Positions 41,530 to 50,297 of a stretch of DNA of 64,000 nucleotides are shown in pieces. Made by a program: the position numbers and the translations under genes. Each line of letters starts with the position of its first letter. The stretch's first letter is position 1. Below the pieces are notes generated by a model that did no database searches, was not told where the DNA came from, and saw only the letters and a list, made by a program, of their open reading frames with translations. Origin of the DNA: Sphaerospermopsis torques-reginae ITEP-024. GTDB taxonomy: Bacteria > Cyanobacteriota > Cyanobacteriia > Cyanobacteriales > Nostocaceae. The stretch is taken from contig NZ_CP080598.1 in the NCBI RefSeq assembly GCF_019598945.1, positions 248,001-312,000 on the forward strand, in the 5' to 3' direction.

Positions 41530-42228
41530 TCATAACCTGATTAGGGAATAGGTGATGGGTAATTGGTAATTGGTAATTGGTGATTCTGCTTGTTCGCTGT
41601 TCCCTATGCTGCTGACTGTTTCTGCAATTTTGCGTAGCACTCCACACACAGACTCTAATTCACTTCGAGTAGTTAGAGGTGCAAACACCCGTGAAATAGC
41701 ATACTGCTGATTTTGGACTTTGACAAAAACAATATCATCACCATTAGTTAACATTCCAAAAGTAGGTAAATCAGTATTTGGACTGGACATCAAGTAAGCA
41801 AGAGTTTGGGGTAATGCCGACCAAACTGATAACATGGTTTTTTTGGACTCTAAAACAATTATCCAAAGGCGATCTTTCAATACTAAAATATATATTTGAC
41901 CCTGTAGAGTTTCTTCGCTATCGGTTATTGTAATTTGTACAGATTCTTCAGCCTTGATGCGAAAAGGTGGATCATGCAAACCTGCAACGGTCAGCAATCG
42001 AGAGACAAGTAATAGCATTACTGTACTTTCTAATAAATGCCCACCGGAACGATGATAAATATAACGCTGCCAGAGAATTTCTAGATTAGTGCGGTCATTA
42101 GAATTAATCTCAGGTAGTTGATCATACCATTCTGTAAAAAAATCCTGAGATTGACTGCGAGTTAAACCAAATCGTTTTTCTGCTTCAGCTATGGTGGTGA
42201 TGGTTTCAGTAACGGCTAGTCCTTGCAT
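41530..42228 (-). CDS. Restriction-endonuclease-like (type I R-type fold) hypothetical protein
   Basis: The 232 residues contain GHLLESTVMLLLVSRLLTVAGLHDPP, then a core strand pair IYILVLKDRLWIIVLESKKTML with E-x-K, as in the HsdR N-terminal nuclease fold. ALPQTLAYLMSSPNTDLPTFGMLTNGDDIVFVKV completes the core. Function is unknown. The last about 20 residues (SPITNYQLPITYS) are coded by AATTGGTAATTGGT repeats, so the repeat has extended the C-terminus. Confidence 0.6.
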   Translation of the reverse strand: MQGLAVTETITTIAEAEKRFGLTRSQSQDFFTEWYDQLPEINSNDRTNLEILWQRYIYHRSGGHLLESTVMLLLVSRLLTVAGLHDPPFRIKAEESVQITITDSEETLQGQIYILVLKDRLWIIVLESKKTMLSVWSALPQTLAYLMSSPNTDLPTFGMLTNGDDIVFVKVQNQQYAISRVFAPLTTRSELESVCGVLRKIAETVSSIGNSEQAESPITNYQLPITYSLIRL

Positions 42229-42253
42229 GGTAGATTTTTTCCGGTAGCTGTGA

Positions 42254-42469
42254 TTATATTGTCACTGCAACTTTACCAACTTCTGTGGATGGTTCGGGTA
42301 TGGGTTGTCCATCTTCTTTCAATACTTCTAAATACACTTCTATAGCTTCTTTAATATTTTCCTGTACTTCTGCTAAAGTATCCCCAATGCTGACACAACC
42401 GGGTAAGTCAGGAACATAAGCACCCCAGTTTGTCTCACCACGTTCATAAATTACTGTGTATTCAATCAT
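42254..42469 (-). CDS. hicB: HicB antitoxin
   Basis: From ATG 42469 the protein reads MIEYTVIYERGETNWGAYVPDLPGCVSIGDTLAEVQENIKEAIEVYLEVLKEDGQ, the complete HicB partial RNase-H-like fold of 71 residues. The start overlaps the hicA stop by one base (TAATG), so translation is coupled. The longer frame (to 42499) lies inside hicA and is rejected. Confidence 0.9.
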   Translation of the reverse strand: MIEYTVIYERGETNWGAYVPDLPGCVSIGDTLAEVQENIKEAIEVYLEVLKEDGQPIPEPSTEVGKVAVTI

Positions 42470-42660
42470 TAGACATCTCCTAATTTTGCTTGCTTCCAAA
42501 TTGATGAAAGTGTACCTATGGGAATATCATCACTTGGTTTTCCAGGTACAACTACAATACCTGATTTATTTTCATTTTTGAGGATACGGTGACTACCTCT
42601 AATCCAATCTATATACCACCCATCATCTTCTAGGATTTTGAGAACTTCTTTAACTTTCAT
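42469..42660 (-). CDS. hicA: HicA mRNA interferase toxin
   Basis: The 63-residue dsRBD-like toxin reads MKVKEVLKILEDDGWYIDWIRGSHRILKNE and IGTLSSIWKQAKL, with the catalytic His in GSHRIL. It cleaves mRNA and is neutralised by HicB, encoded directly after it. The order hicA-hicB is the usual one. Confidence 0.9.
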   Translation of the reverse strand: MKVKEVLKILEDDGWYIDWIRGSHRILKNENKSGIVVVPGKPSDDIPIGTLSSIWKQAKLGDV

Positions 42661-42810
42661 TGTTTACTATCATAGCGTGATTAGTGATTTAATAAATTTT
42701 TGGTAAAAACACTACTATATCAAGTATACTATATTCAATCTACGAAATCAAAAATTTTAGTTATTTATTAAGTTAATTTAAGTAGTTGTATAATTTATAG
42801 TCAGGTAAAA

Positions 42811-44178
42811 ATGGAAGATAGAGAACTTTTAAAATTCTACAAAGAAGGTAAAAGAAATTTTAGTCATCATAGATTATATAACAGAAATATTGAACTTGAT
42901 AATATATGTGATAGGGTTATTTGGACTGATAATGCTTCCCCAAACTTTAGCAATGAAAACCTGGCAGAAATTATTTTAACTCATTCCAACTTATATCATG
43001 CAAACCTAAGTGGTACAAATTTTAGTGGTGCAAATTTAGTTGATACAGACCTTAGAGATACAAATTTATATCATGCAAACCTTAGTGGTGCTAATTTATC
43101 TGGTGCAGATTTAACCAATACTTGTTTAGATGGGGCTATTTTCAAAAATGTTATTATTGATGAGAAAACCAAGATTCATAAAAAATATTATTTAATTTCG
43201 CAAATTCTTAACGAAGAAGTAGTAGTTGTAAATCTCTCTGGAGTTGATTTAATAGGTGCTAATTTAGATGGTGCTAACTTAACTAAAGCTGACCTTTCTA
43301 ATGCAAATTTGCACGAAGATAGGGTTAATAATGCTTCAAAAATATATCAAAATAAAATTCTTATAACAAGACTAAAAAAAGCAATCTTAACAGAAGCAAA
43401 TTTAGAAAATGCGAATTTGGGAAGAGCTGATTTGAGAGGAGCAAATTTAACAGGGGCAAATTTGAGAGGAGCAGATTTAACAGAAGCAGATTTGAGAAAA
43501 GCAGATCTAACAGGGGCAAACTTGATGGGATCAAACTTGACTAGATGTAGAATTAGGGATGCTAACTTTTCAAAAGTTGATTTTAGAAACACTGATTTAA
43601 CCAATACTAAAACCAAACTTACAGGTGCTAAGTTAAAAGGAGCATATTATAATGATGAAACTAAATTCCCTGAAGGATTTAATCCCAAATTTGCACAAAT
43701 GATCCATGAAGATGATATTAAAACTAAAAAATATCATAATTCCGAATGGATAGAATTATTAACCAAGAAAAAAGTTAAAACAGTAAAATCTCCACCACCA
43801 CCACGAGAAGGACAACAAGAATTTAAAGAAGAACTAAAAGAAACTTATGGTTATAGATGTTTAATTAGTGGTTGTCACATTGAACAAATTATTGAAGCAG
43901 CACATATTATTCCTTATCGGGATCTTAATTCTCATGATGTTGCTAATGGCTTACTTTTGAGAGTAGATTTGCATAGACTTTTCGATGCACACCTCATAGC
44001 TATTCATCCAACAACCAGAGAAGTATTAATATCGGAACAAATAGCGAAAGACTATCAAGATATTAGAGGAATAAAAATAGCAAGTTGTTTAACTGGTGAA
44101 GATGCTACTAAACAACAGGACGCGCTAAGATATCATTGTGAACAATGTAATTGGATAGATAAACAACTGTTGGAATAA
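42811..44178 (+). CDS. Pentapeptide-repeat protein fused to HNH endonuclease domain
   Basis: The 455 residues have an N-terminal lead, then two blocks of A(N/D)LXX pentapeptide repeats (about 50-110 and 140-275, e.g. GADLTNT, GRADLRGANLTGANL) separated by a KTKIHKKYYLISQ segment. The C-terminal 130 residues are an HNH nuclease (YGYRCLISGCHIEQIIEAAH, IIPY, NGLLLRVDLHRLFDAHLIAI). Pentapeptide helices mimic DNA shape, and HNH domains cut DNA. The combination suggests a DNA-targeting effector or defence protein. The pentapeptide part uses repetitive codons typical of recent internal duplication. Confidence 0.85.
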   Translation: MEDRELLKFYKEGKRNFSHHRLYNRNIELDNICDRVIWTDNASPNFSNENLAEIILTHSNLYHANLSGTNFSGANLVDTDLRDTNLYHANLSGANLSGADLTNTCLDGAIFKNVIIDEKTKIHKKYYLISQILNEEVVVVNLSGVDLIGANLDGANLTKADLSNANLHEDRVNNASKIYQNKILITRLKKAILTEANLENANLGRADLRGANLTGANLRGADLTEADLRKADLTGANLMGSNLTRCRIRDANFSKVDFRNTDLTNTKTKLTGAKLKGAYYNDETKFPEGFNPKFAQMIHEDDIKTKKYHNSEWIELLTKKKVKTVKSPPPPREGQQEFKEELKETYGYRCLISGCHIEQIIEAAHIIPYRDLNSHDVANGLLLRVDLHRLFDAHLIAIHPTTREVLISEQIAKDYQDIRGIKIASCLTGEDATKQQDALRYHCEQCNWIDKQLLE

Positions 44179-44263
44179 CTCAGAAATTTGATATAATCAA
44201 TTTGTCTATGGAGATATGAATATGACTGTACAATTTACTAATTTCCGAAAGTGGAGGTAAACG

Positions 44264-44542
44264 ATGAATACTACAAATGATTCCCCACATTTGGATAGTT
44301 CATCGGAGGTTTTAGAATCTGTGACTGAGTTACAGAACCACCTTAATGAATTACTCAAGCAACTATCACCAGAAAGATTACAGGTGTTGGCAGATTTTGC
44401 GGCTTACTTAGCAAATGCTGAAAGCGAAGCAGCAACACAAGAACTTTTGGCAATTCCAGGATTGCTAGAACGAGTTAAGCAAAATCAAACCACCCCTAAA
44501 ACCCATTACACAAACTGGAGAAACCTTCGATCTGATGTATGA
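44264..44542 (+). CDS. Antitoxin-like protein of a RelE/StbE-type pair
   Basis: The 92 residues are helical and acidic (ESVTELQNHLNELLKQLSPE, LQVLADFAAYLANAESEAAT) with a basic ending. The stop overlaps the next gene by 8 bases. Position, size and overlap suggest an antitoxin. No DNA-binding motif is plain. Confidence 0.6.
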   Translation: MNTTNDSPHLDSSSEVLESVTELQNHLNELLKQLSPERLQVLADFAAYLANAESEAATQELLAIPGLLERVKQNQTTPKTHYTNWRNLRSDV

Positions 44543-44798
44543 AGTTCTTCTCCATCCCGATGCCCAAAAGGTTTATGTCAATGCTGACAAAGCCCTAGCC
44601 AAGAAAATTGCTAGATGTTTGCAGCAACTAGAACAAAATCCCCGATCGCATCCCAACATCAAAGCCCTCAAGGGAGGTTACGCAGGGTTTTATCGTTATA
44701 GAATTGGGGACTACAGAGTTATCTATTCGATAGAGGATGAAGTGGTGCAGGTATTTGTTGTGGCGATCGCTCATCGTGGCGAAGTATACGAACAGTGA
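44535..44798 (+). CDS. RelE/ParE-superfamily toxin
   Basis: The 87 residues read YEVLLHPDAQKVYVNADKAL..KIARCLQQLEQNPRSHP, then ALKGGYAGFYRYRIGDYRVIYSIEDEV, the RelE core. It inhibits translation by ribosome-dependent mRNA cleavage in related systems. It is translationally coupled to the preceding antitoxin-like gene. Confidence 0.85.
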   Translation: MYEVLLHPDAQKVYVNADKALAKKIARCLQQLEQNPRSHPNIKALKGGYAGFYRYRIGDYRVIYSIEDEVVQVFVVAIAHRGEVYEQ

Positions 44799-44868
44799 AT
44801 GTGATTTGGTGCGTCTAATAACACCTAATATTTTAGCCATCTCCCAACCACCAATCACCAATCACCGA

Positions 44869-45684
44869 TCACCCTTTCCCCAACTCTTGAGAACGATGAG
44901 CAGCAGCTTTCACCGCTTCAATTAAAGCAGAACGAAAACCAGCCTTCTCCAACTCACTCACTCCCGCAATAGTCGTTCCCCCCGGACTGGTAACTTGATC
45001 TTTCAACTCTGCGGGATGAATGTTACTTTCTTCTATCAGTCTTGCTGTTCCTAATACTGTATGTAAAGCTAACTGTTTCGCTACTGCTCTGGGTAAACCC
45101 GCAGCCACGCCACCATCGGATAAAGCTTCAATCATCAACGCCACATAGGCAGGACCACTACCAGATAAACCTGTCACTGCATCCATCAGCGTTTCTGGAA
45201 CTTCCACCACTTCCCCCACTGCCGTAAAAATTTCCTTAGCGGTTGCTTGATGACTGGGTTGAGCATAAGCACCCGTACAAATAGCCGTCATTCCTGCACC
45301 CACAGTAGCTGGGGTATTAGGCATAGCGCGAATAACTGGCAGTTCGGGAAAAGCCGCTTCTAGCTGTTTTAAAGGCACACCCGCCAAAATAGAAATAATT
45401 AAAGGTGTATTTTGTATAGGTAAAATATCTGCTAATTCTTGGGCGATCGCACTTAATATTTGTGGCTTCACCGCCAACATGACCGCCTCTTGAGCCTGAG
45501 ACAACACCAAACTATTATCAGTTGTCACATTTACCCCATATTGCTGCTGTAAAAAACTCCTACGAGCCTCCTGGGGTTCACTCACTATAACTTCTGAACC
45601 TTGATAAATGCCCCGTGCAATAAGGCGGGATAATAGAGCTTCACCCATTACCCCACCACCAATCAAACCAAATTTAATAATCAT
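44869..45684 (-). CDS. proC: Pyrroline-5-carboxylate reductase
   Basis: The 271 residues begin FGLIGGGVMGEALLSRLI (Rossmann) and contain MLAVKPQ, ILAGVPL, VIRAMPNTPATVGAGM and the family signature LSGSGPAYVALMIEALSDGG...QVTSPGGTTIAGVSELE. It makes proline from pyrroline-5-carboxylate with NAD(P)H. It follows sepF, pipY and pipX on the same strand, the usual cyanobacterial order. Confidence 0.95.
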   Translation of the reverse strand: MIIKFGLIGGGVMGEALLSRLIARGIYQGSEVIVSEPQEARRSFLQQQYGVNVTTDNSLVLSQAQEAVMLAVKPQILSAIAQELADILPIQNTPLIISILAGVPLKQLEAAFPELPVIRAMPNTPATVGAGMTAICTGAYAQPSHQATAKEIFTAVGEVVEVPETLMDAVTGLSGSGPAYVALMIEALSDGGVAAGLPRAVAKQLALHTVLGTARLIEESNIHPAELKDQVTSPGGTTIAGVSELEKAGFRSALIEAVKAAAHRSQELGKG

Positions 45685-45774
45685 TTAGCTATTTAGTCAT
45701 TAGTCATCAGTGGTTAGTCATTAGTTAATAGTCAACATGACAATAAAGAACCAATGACTAATTCAACTTCATTA

Positions 45775-46368
45775 TTATTGTGCCATGCGGTTAGGTTCGC
45801 TGCCCCAAGTGGGAGTAGTACCTGTAGGACGAACGGGACGTACTGGTGGTTGGGGTACTTCATGTAAAAATCCGCCTTGGGTGCTGACTTGCACACAACT
45901 GGGTGTGAACAAAAAGATACTTTCACCAATCCGTTCTTGATGTCCATCTAAAGCATACGTACCACCGGCAACAAAATCAACTGCCCGTTGAGCTTGATCC
46001 GGGTCCATAATCGTCAAGTTTAATACTACAGACTTACGCTCACGTAATGCTTGAATTGCCTGGGGCATTTCTTCAAAAGTGCGAGGTTCAAGGACTAAAA
46101 CTTCAGAAATTCCATTAATTGCGCCTGGCATACCAATCACATTACTCATAGGCTTTGATCCTGCTGCTGCTACTTCATCTCCCATTGTAGAGGAGTTTTC
46201 ACGCCAACGTCGATTAGGAGCAGGAGTTTCTTGTGGAGCAGGTTGAGGATTTTCTTGCTGATACAGATTTTGGTAGCTATCGGTATCTGGTTCTTCCTCG
46301 TAATACTCGTATTCTACCTGCTCGTTCAAGCCCACAAAATCTCGAAGTTTGGAAAATATATTGTTCAT
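45775..46368 (-). CDS. sepF: Cell division protein SepF
   Basis: The 197 residues have an N-terminal membrane-binding helix ([14 protein letters not shown]), an acidic/Gln-Pro linker ([20 protein letters not shown]), and the SepF core ([53 protein letters not shown]). It links FtsZ to the membrane during septum formation. A Pro-rich tail follows. It is likely part of the pipX-pipY-sepF-proC cluster. Confidence 0.95.
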   Translation of the reverse strand: MNNIFSKLRDFVGLNEQVEYEYYEEEPDTDSYQNLYQQENPQPAPQETPAPNRRWRENSSTMGDEVAAAGSKPMSNVIGMPGAINGISEVLVLEPRTFEEMPQAIQALRERKSVVLNLTIMDPDQAQRAVDFVAGGTYALDGHQERIGESIFLFTPSCVQVSTQGGFLHEVPQPPVRPVRPTGTTPTWGSEPNRMAQ

Positions 46369-46678
46369 TGTCTACGCTCCCAGTGGAAATTACCTTAATT
46401 GATCCAGATTTAAATTGTGGTAGCCCTAGTAAGTGCTGCTGCCTTGAGCAATTTCATTGCTATTTGTATTTTCTAGTACAGGTTTTCATGAAGAAAAGAC
46501 TGTTCTAGAAAGAACTTTATATGGACATAACAATGAGTTAAAATTATATCCTAAAGATGGAGTTATGAAAAGTTCTTTTCCTCTAGTTTTGTCTTAGTAT
46601 TTACATTTGTCAAGTATATAAATCTAGCTACTTGGTTTTCTCTAATAGGCACTGACGTAATTGTCAGTGCTGAGTTCT
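46369..46678. other. 310-base gap between sepF and pipY
   Basis: It includes the sepF promoter region (minus strand) on the left. A hairpin (46649-46670) just past the pipY stop is listed separately. No gene is seen. Confidence 0.5.
46649..46670 (-). terminator. Hairpin downstream of pipY
   Basis: GCACTGAC-GTAATT-GTCAGTGC forms a perfect 8-bp stem beginning eight bases past the pipY stop on the minus strand. A weak T-run follows, so termination may be partial, which would leave sepF partly coupled to pipXY. Confidence 0.55.
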
Positions 46679-47383
46679 TTAAGATACGGTATTATCCGGT
46701 GAGATGTGGGAAATTTGGGAGCGATGCCCAAACAAAATAGTCCCTAATCTGACCATTGTTGCACCTGCTTGGATTGCCAATTGATAATCCCCAGACATAC
46801 CCATAGATAGATGCTGCATTGTGATATTACCCCATTGTTGTGAGGCAATTTCTTGGGCAAGTTTATGGGTATGTTTAAACACATTCAAAATTTCCCCCTC
46901 ATCCAAACCCAGAGGCGGAATTGTCATCAAACCTTGAATTTGCAAATTTTTACATTGATCAAGTGCTGCCAAGTCTGCTAATAGTTCTGGGATTATCCAA
47001 CCAGACTTGTGAGGATCAGGGAGAATTTTGACTTGTAGGCAAACCAGGGGACTCACTCCTAGCTGTTGCGCCAGGGTATCTAGACGCTGGGCTAGATGTA
47101 GATTATCTACAGAGTGAATCCAATTAAATAATTCCAGAGCTTTTTTAGCTTTGTTACTTTGTAAATGTCCAATGAAGTGCCAAGTAATATCTGGCAGATC
47201 CTGTAACTCCTGTTGTTTACTGGCAGCTTCTTGGATGCGACTTTCACCAAAATCACGAATGCCCGCGCTGTATGCTTCCCGCATCAGTTCGGTTGGTATT
47301 TGCTTACTAACAGCAATCAACCGTACTGAAGGCGGAAGTTCAGCACGAATGGTAGCAATACGTTCACTAATTGAACTTGTCAT
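46679..47383 (-). CDS. pipY: PLP homeostasis protein PipY (YggS family)
   Basis: The 234 residues form a single PLP-binding TIM barrel: RLIAVSKQIP carries the PLP lysine (Lys27), with FGESRIQEAASKQ, WHFIGHLQSNKAKK, GLMTIPPLG, MGMSGDYQLAIQAGATMVRLGTILFG. It keeps free PLP and amino/keto acid balance. The ATG overlaps the pipX stop by four bases (ATGA), so the two are coupled, as known in cyanobacteria. Confidence 0.95.
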   Translation of the reverse strand: MTSSISERIATIRAELPPSVRLIAVSKQIPTELMREAYSAGIRDFGESRIQEAASKQQELQDLPDITWHFIGHLQSNKAKKALELFNWIHSVDNLHLAQRLDTLAQQLGVSPLVCLQVKILPDPHKSGWIIPELLADLAALDQCKNLQIQGLMTIPPLGLDEGEILNVFKHTHKLAQEIASQQWGNITMQHLSMGMSGDYQLAIQAGATMVRLGTILFGHRSQISHISPDNTVS

Positions 47384-47658
47384 TGGAATGTTCGTTGGAA
47401 AACACTTTGAAGCTGATCGTACTCCTGTGGCTTGCCACTGCGACGCAAAGTACGCAAACGATTTTCCAGCATCATTCTGGCTTCAGTCCGGCCAATAGAC
47501 TGAAATTTAATACCTTTAACGTCATTTGTTACCAAAAAAAATAAGCGTTGGGCATATAGTGTAGTAAACAGATCCTGGTTATCATCAACCATACAGATCC
47601 TATATAGTAAACCCCACGTTGGATGATTGATGTAAGTTTCTGAGTAGTCTGGATTCAT
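47380..47658 (-). CDS. pipX: PII-interacting protein PipX
   Basis: The 92 residues read METYINHPTWGLLYRI-like start (here SETYINHPTWGLLYRICMVD), LYAQRLFFLVT, FQSIGRTEARMMLENRLRTLRR: the Tudor-like domain and C-terminal helices of PipX. It binds either PII (GlnB) or NtcA and so links the carbon/nitrogen signal to transcription of nitrogen genes. It is the first gene of the pipX-pipY pair. Confidence 0.95.
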   Translation of the reverse strand: MNPDYSETYINHPTWGLLYRICMVDDNQDLFTTLYAQRLFFLVTNDVKGIKFQSIGRTEARMMLENRLRTLRRSGKPQEYDQLQSVFQRTFQ

Positions 47659-48137
47659 TTAATAGTCAAGGTTTGGAGTATATATTCTTTTTTCGCAGTC
47701 TCACACAATCATTCCGACGATAATAAGCAGTCTTCGGCCAGAATTTTTTTTGGCTGACAATGCGAAACTGTGGATCAGTTATCAGTTATCAATTATCAGT
47801 TATCGCCATTGACTGTTAACTGTTCGCTCCTGCCTCCTGCCTCCTATGAAGTTCCTCAGAGTGAAAACCAGCTTTTGGACTTCTCGTTGCATGGGCTTGT
47901 TTCCATCCTGCCATAATTCTCGCTTTATGGCGCAAATCTCAGCCGATGTTGTTGTTCTGGCTGGGGTGGGGTTAGTAGCTAGTTACGATTTTCTTAAATA
48001 TAGGACTTATGCAAGATTGGACTCAAAACCTGATTCTGACGTAGGGGTAATTCATGAATTACCCCTACTTTCATTCTGTTTTGCGTAAGCCTCCTGGGGC
48101 AACCACGGGGGGATTGCCCCTACTGCCGCTGATCTTT
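47659..48137. other. 479-base gap with repeats and a MITE-like element
   Basis: It contains the pipX promoter zone, TATCAGTTATCA repeats (47775-47805), GCCTCCT repeats and an element with inverted ends GGACTTATGCAA / TTGCGTAAGCC (about 48003-48092) that encloses a perfect 28-bp palindrome. A plus-strand 80-residue frame (47846-48088) runs through these repeats and is not accepted as a gene. Confidence 0.6.
48003..48092. mobile_element. MITE-like element with AGGACTTACGCAA-type ends
   Basis: The ends are AGGACTTATGCAA (48003) and TTTGCGTAAGCCT (48080-48092), imperfect inverted repeats of the same type as at 29122. In the middle lies GTAGGGGTAATTCATGAATT then ACCCCTAC (48041-48068), a perfect palindrome. 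Confidence 0.5.
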
Positions 48138-48896
48138 TTAGGTGGTAATTAATTTGGCAGCAACCATGAGTTCAGGTATATTAATCACACCCCGGAAGAA
48201 AAAATCGCTGAGAAGTTGCCAGCCTCTGAGAGTGAAAAACTGTTCCCGTAGGGTTGGTCTGGCTGCTGGATAAAGCTGTCGCCACAGTAGAAGATCCCCA
48301 CGAGTTAGACACCAATCATCACAACGGTATCTGTCTACAGAAAAATTCGCGTTTTCAAGTAGTGTAAATATATCTTCTTGACTAAAAGCATGGAGGTGAT
48401 AAGGATCTATATGTCGGGTTTCACCAAGTGGTGCTGACAGCAGTAAGTCACCTCCGGGAATTATCAAACTGCGAAGACGATTTAGAAATTTTGCAGGATA
48501 GGGTAGGTGTTCTATCGTCTCGAAAGAAACAATCACGTCGAATTGCTGTAACCACTCAAAGGTCAGAGCATCAGCACAGACAAATTCTACATTGTTTTCT
48601 TGATAGTGGTTTCTGGCGTATTGTATGGTTTCTGGGCAGATATCTACCCCGACTACTGCGATCGCCCCTGCAAGACGAAGCATCTGACTACCGTATCCTG
48701 TACCACAGGCGATATCCAAAACTCGTTTACCTTGTACATAAGTTGCCGCAGTTTCGTAGCGTCGCAAATGAATTTCAAAAAGTTTTTGACTTGCTGGATC
48801 GCTGGGTATCTGTTTGGGAATTAGACGTTCCCAAGTGAAGGGAAGACTATCTAAAGTTGTTACCGATTGACTGGGGAGATTGTGTTTATATTTCAT
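48138..48896 (-). CDS. SAM-dependent methyltransferase (class I), cluster tailoring candidate
   Basis: The 252 residues carry SAM motif I VLDIACGTGYGSQML, motif II VVGVDICPETIQYAR, FVCADAL, and DVIVSFETIEHLPYP with GGDLLLSAPLGE. This is a small-molecule or lipid methyltransferase fold. It is the last gene of the minus-strand lipid cluster, following the SDR gene at 48912 by 15 bases, so it is very likely co-transcribed. The substrate is unknown. Confidence 0.8.
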   Translation of the reverse strand: MKYKHNLPSQSVTTLDSLPFTWERLIPKQIPSDPASQKLFEIHLRRYETAATYVQGKRVLDIACGTGYGSQMLRLAGAIAVVGVDICPETIQYARNHYQENNVEFVCADALTFEWLQQFDVIVSFETIEHLPYPAKFLNRLRSLIIPGGDLLLSAPLGETRHIDPYHLHAFSQEDIFTLLENANFSVDRYRCDDWCLTRGDLLLWRQLYPAARPTLREQFFTLRGWQLLSDFFFRGVINIPELMVAAKLITT

Positions 48897-48911
48897 AATT
48901 TTTAACCTATT

Positions 48912-49922
48912 TTAACCCATTTGATCTAATGCTTTCAAGTCCAATGTTTGCAGCCATTTCTGTGTGCGTCGCATTCCTTCGTCTAGGTCAATTTTTGGTT
49001 GATAATTTAATACACTTTGTGCTTTAGCAATGGAATAAGCATGGGGACGAGTGATAAAATCTAAGGATTCCGGTAAAATATCAGGTTTCTTGCCAATTAG
49101 TTTTAGCCCTTGATGGCGCAGTTGCAACAGAAGTTTGAGTTCATTTTTAGGCAGAGAAAGAGGTGCAGGTAAATCTGCAATTTCCGCCAACCGTGTAAAA
49201 TATTCTTTCCAAGAAGTTTCTTGTCCGTCAGTGATATTAAATATCTCTCCAGATGCTTCTTTTTCTATGGCTAGAAATATAGCATCAATGAGATTGTCTA
49301 TATATAAATGGTTAATTACTCCCTGCCCATTGTTGGCTAACCTAAATATTTTTTGGCGCATCAATTGCAGTGGCCGAACTACCCAGGGATAGCTTCCTGG
49401 TCCGTAAACATCTCCTGGTCTGAGAATAATAATGTTAAAATCTGGGGGGAAATTAAGTTGCAAAAGTGCATTTTCGCTTTCTATTTTTGTCTGACAATAG
49501 GGATGATTTTCGGCAAAAATTGGATCAGCTTCGGTGACACGATCAGGATAATTAAAACCGTAAACAAGAACACTGGAAAGATGAACAAAGGTTTTCACAC
49601 CTGCATTGTGAGCAGCTTTGGCTATGTTAACAGTTCCGCCCACATTTACCTCACGAAAATGCTGGAGTGATCCATGTTCTTTGACAATGGCTGCTGTATG
49701 TAAAACAATATCAACTCCCTGACAAGCTTTTTGCACAGTTGCAGGATCAGTTACACTGCCAATAATGACATCAGCGCCTAATTTTTCAGCTTTTTTAGCT
49801 TTTATTTGGGAATGTTGCAGCCCACGAACTTTCAAACCTTTTGCTAGGGCTATTTCGGTGGTACGTAAGCCGATAAACCCACCGATTCCAGAAATAAGAA
49901 GTGTTTTTCCACAGAGGTTCAT
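48912..49922 (-). CDS. Extended SDR epimerase/ketoreductase, cluster copy 1
   Basis: From ATG 49922 (MNLCGKTLLISGIGGFIGLR) the protein has about 336 residues: NAD(P) motif GxxGFIG, VDIVLHTAAIVKEHG, FVHLSSVLVYGFNYPDRV and active-site YCQTK (YxxxK), then RPGDVYGPGSYPWV. This is 3-beta-hydroxysteroid dehydrogenase-like. It may reduce or epimerise a sugar or oxidised lipid chain. It is a close paralog of the gene at 51362 with methyltransferase 50298 between. A longer N-terminal frame (to 49964) is not family-like. Confidence 0.8.
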   Translation of the reverse strand: MNLCGKTLLISGIGGFIGLRTTEIALAKGLKVRGLQHSQIKAKKAEKLGADVIIGSVTDPATVQKACQGVDIVLHTAAIVKEHGSLQHFREVNVGGTVNIAKAAHNAGVKTFVHLSSVLVYGFNYPDRVTEADPIFAENHPYCQTKIESENALLQLNFPPDFNIIILRPGDVYGPGSYPWVVRPLQLMRQKIFRLANNGQGVINHLYIDNLIDAIFLAIEKEASGEIFNITDGQETSWKEYFTRLAEIADLPAPLSLPKNELKLLLQLRHQGLKLIGKKPDILPESLDFITRPHAYSIAKAQSVLNYQPKIDLDEGMRRTQKWLQTLDLKALDQMG

Positions 49923-50014
49923 AGCAATGATTATAAGTGGGTCGGCGTAAAAAAAATGAAACAATTCTCAATTATCAATTATCAATTGATAAGAATGGTG
50001 CTATTTGTTCGGGT

Positions 50015-50218
50015 TTAGAGTAATATTGCATTTTCAGTAAATTCATTTTTGATTCCTCTATACACCTGACTCCATTTATGGGAAACCGTTCCTAATAAAT
50101 GAGATGCAACTATTTTATAAGGATAAGGATAATCTGCCTTTGGTTTAATACACTCCCAATGAATCTCAATTTCTGGTGTATTGAGGGATTTTGTAGAAGA
50201 TTGAATTGCACGATTCAC
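50015..50218 (-). CDS. Short unrecognised protein or gene fragment
   Basis: The 67 residues (EIEIHWECIKPKADYPYPYK, LLGTVSHKWSQVYRG) show no family I recognise and no membrane segment. The stretch lies between the methyltransferase at 50298 and the SDR at 48912, in the same direction. The amino acid pattern looks like a beta-rich end of a longer protein, so a truncated remnant is as likely as a small gene. Confidence 0.3.
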   Translation of the reverse strand: MNRAIQSSTKSLNTPEIEIHWECIKPKADYPYPYKIVASHLLGTVSHKWSQVYRGIKNEFTENAILL

Positions 50219-50297
50219 ATCTCCTGAATGTGATTAATAAACTATCAGTAAACGTTTCGTTAATTTTTAAATCTGGCATTTTTTGTTGAAAGAAAAG

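Noticed and set aside
47846-48088. 80-residue plus-strand frame between pipX and the lipid cluster
   Set aside because: Most of it lies in the MITE-like element and its palindrome, and it has no recognisable domain.
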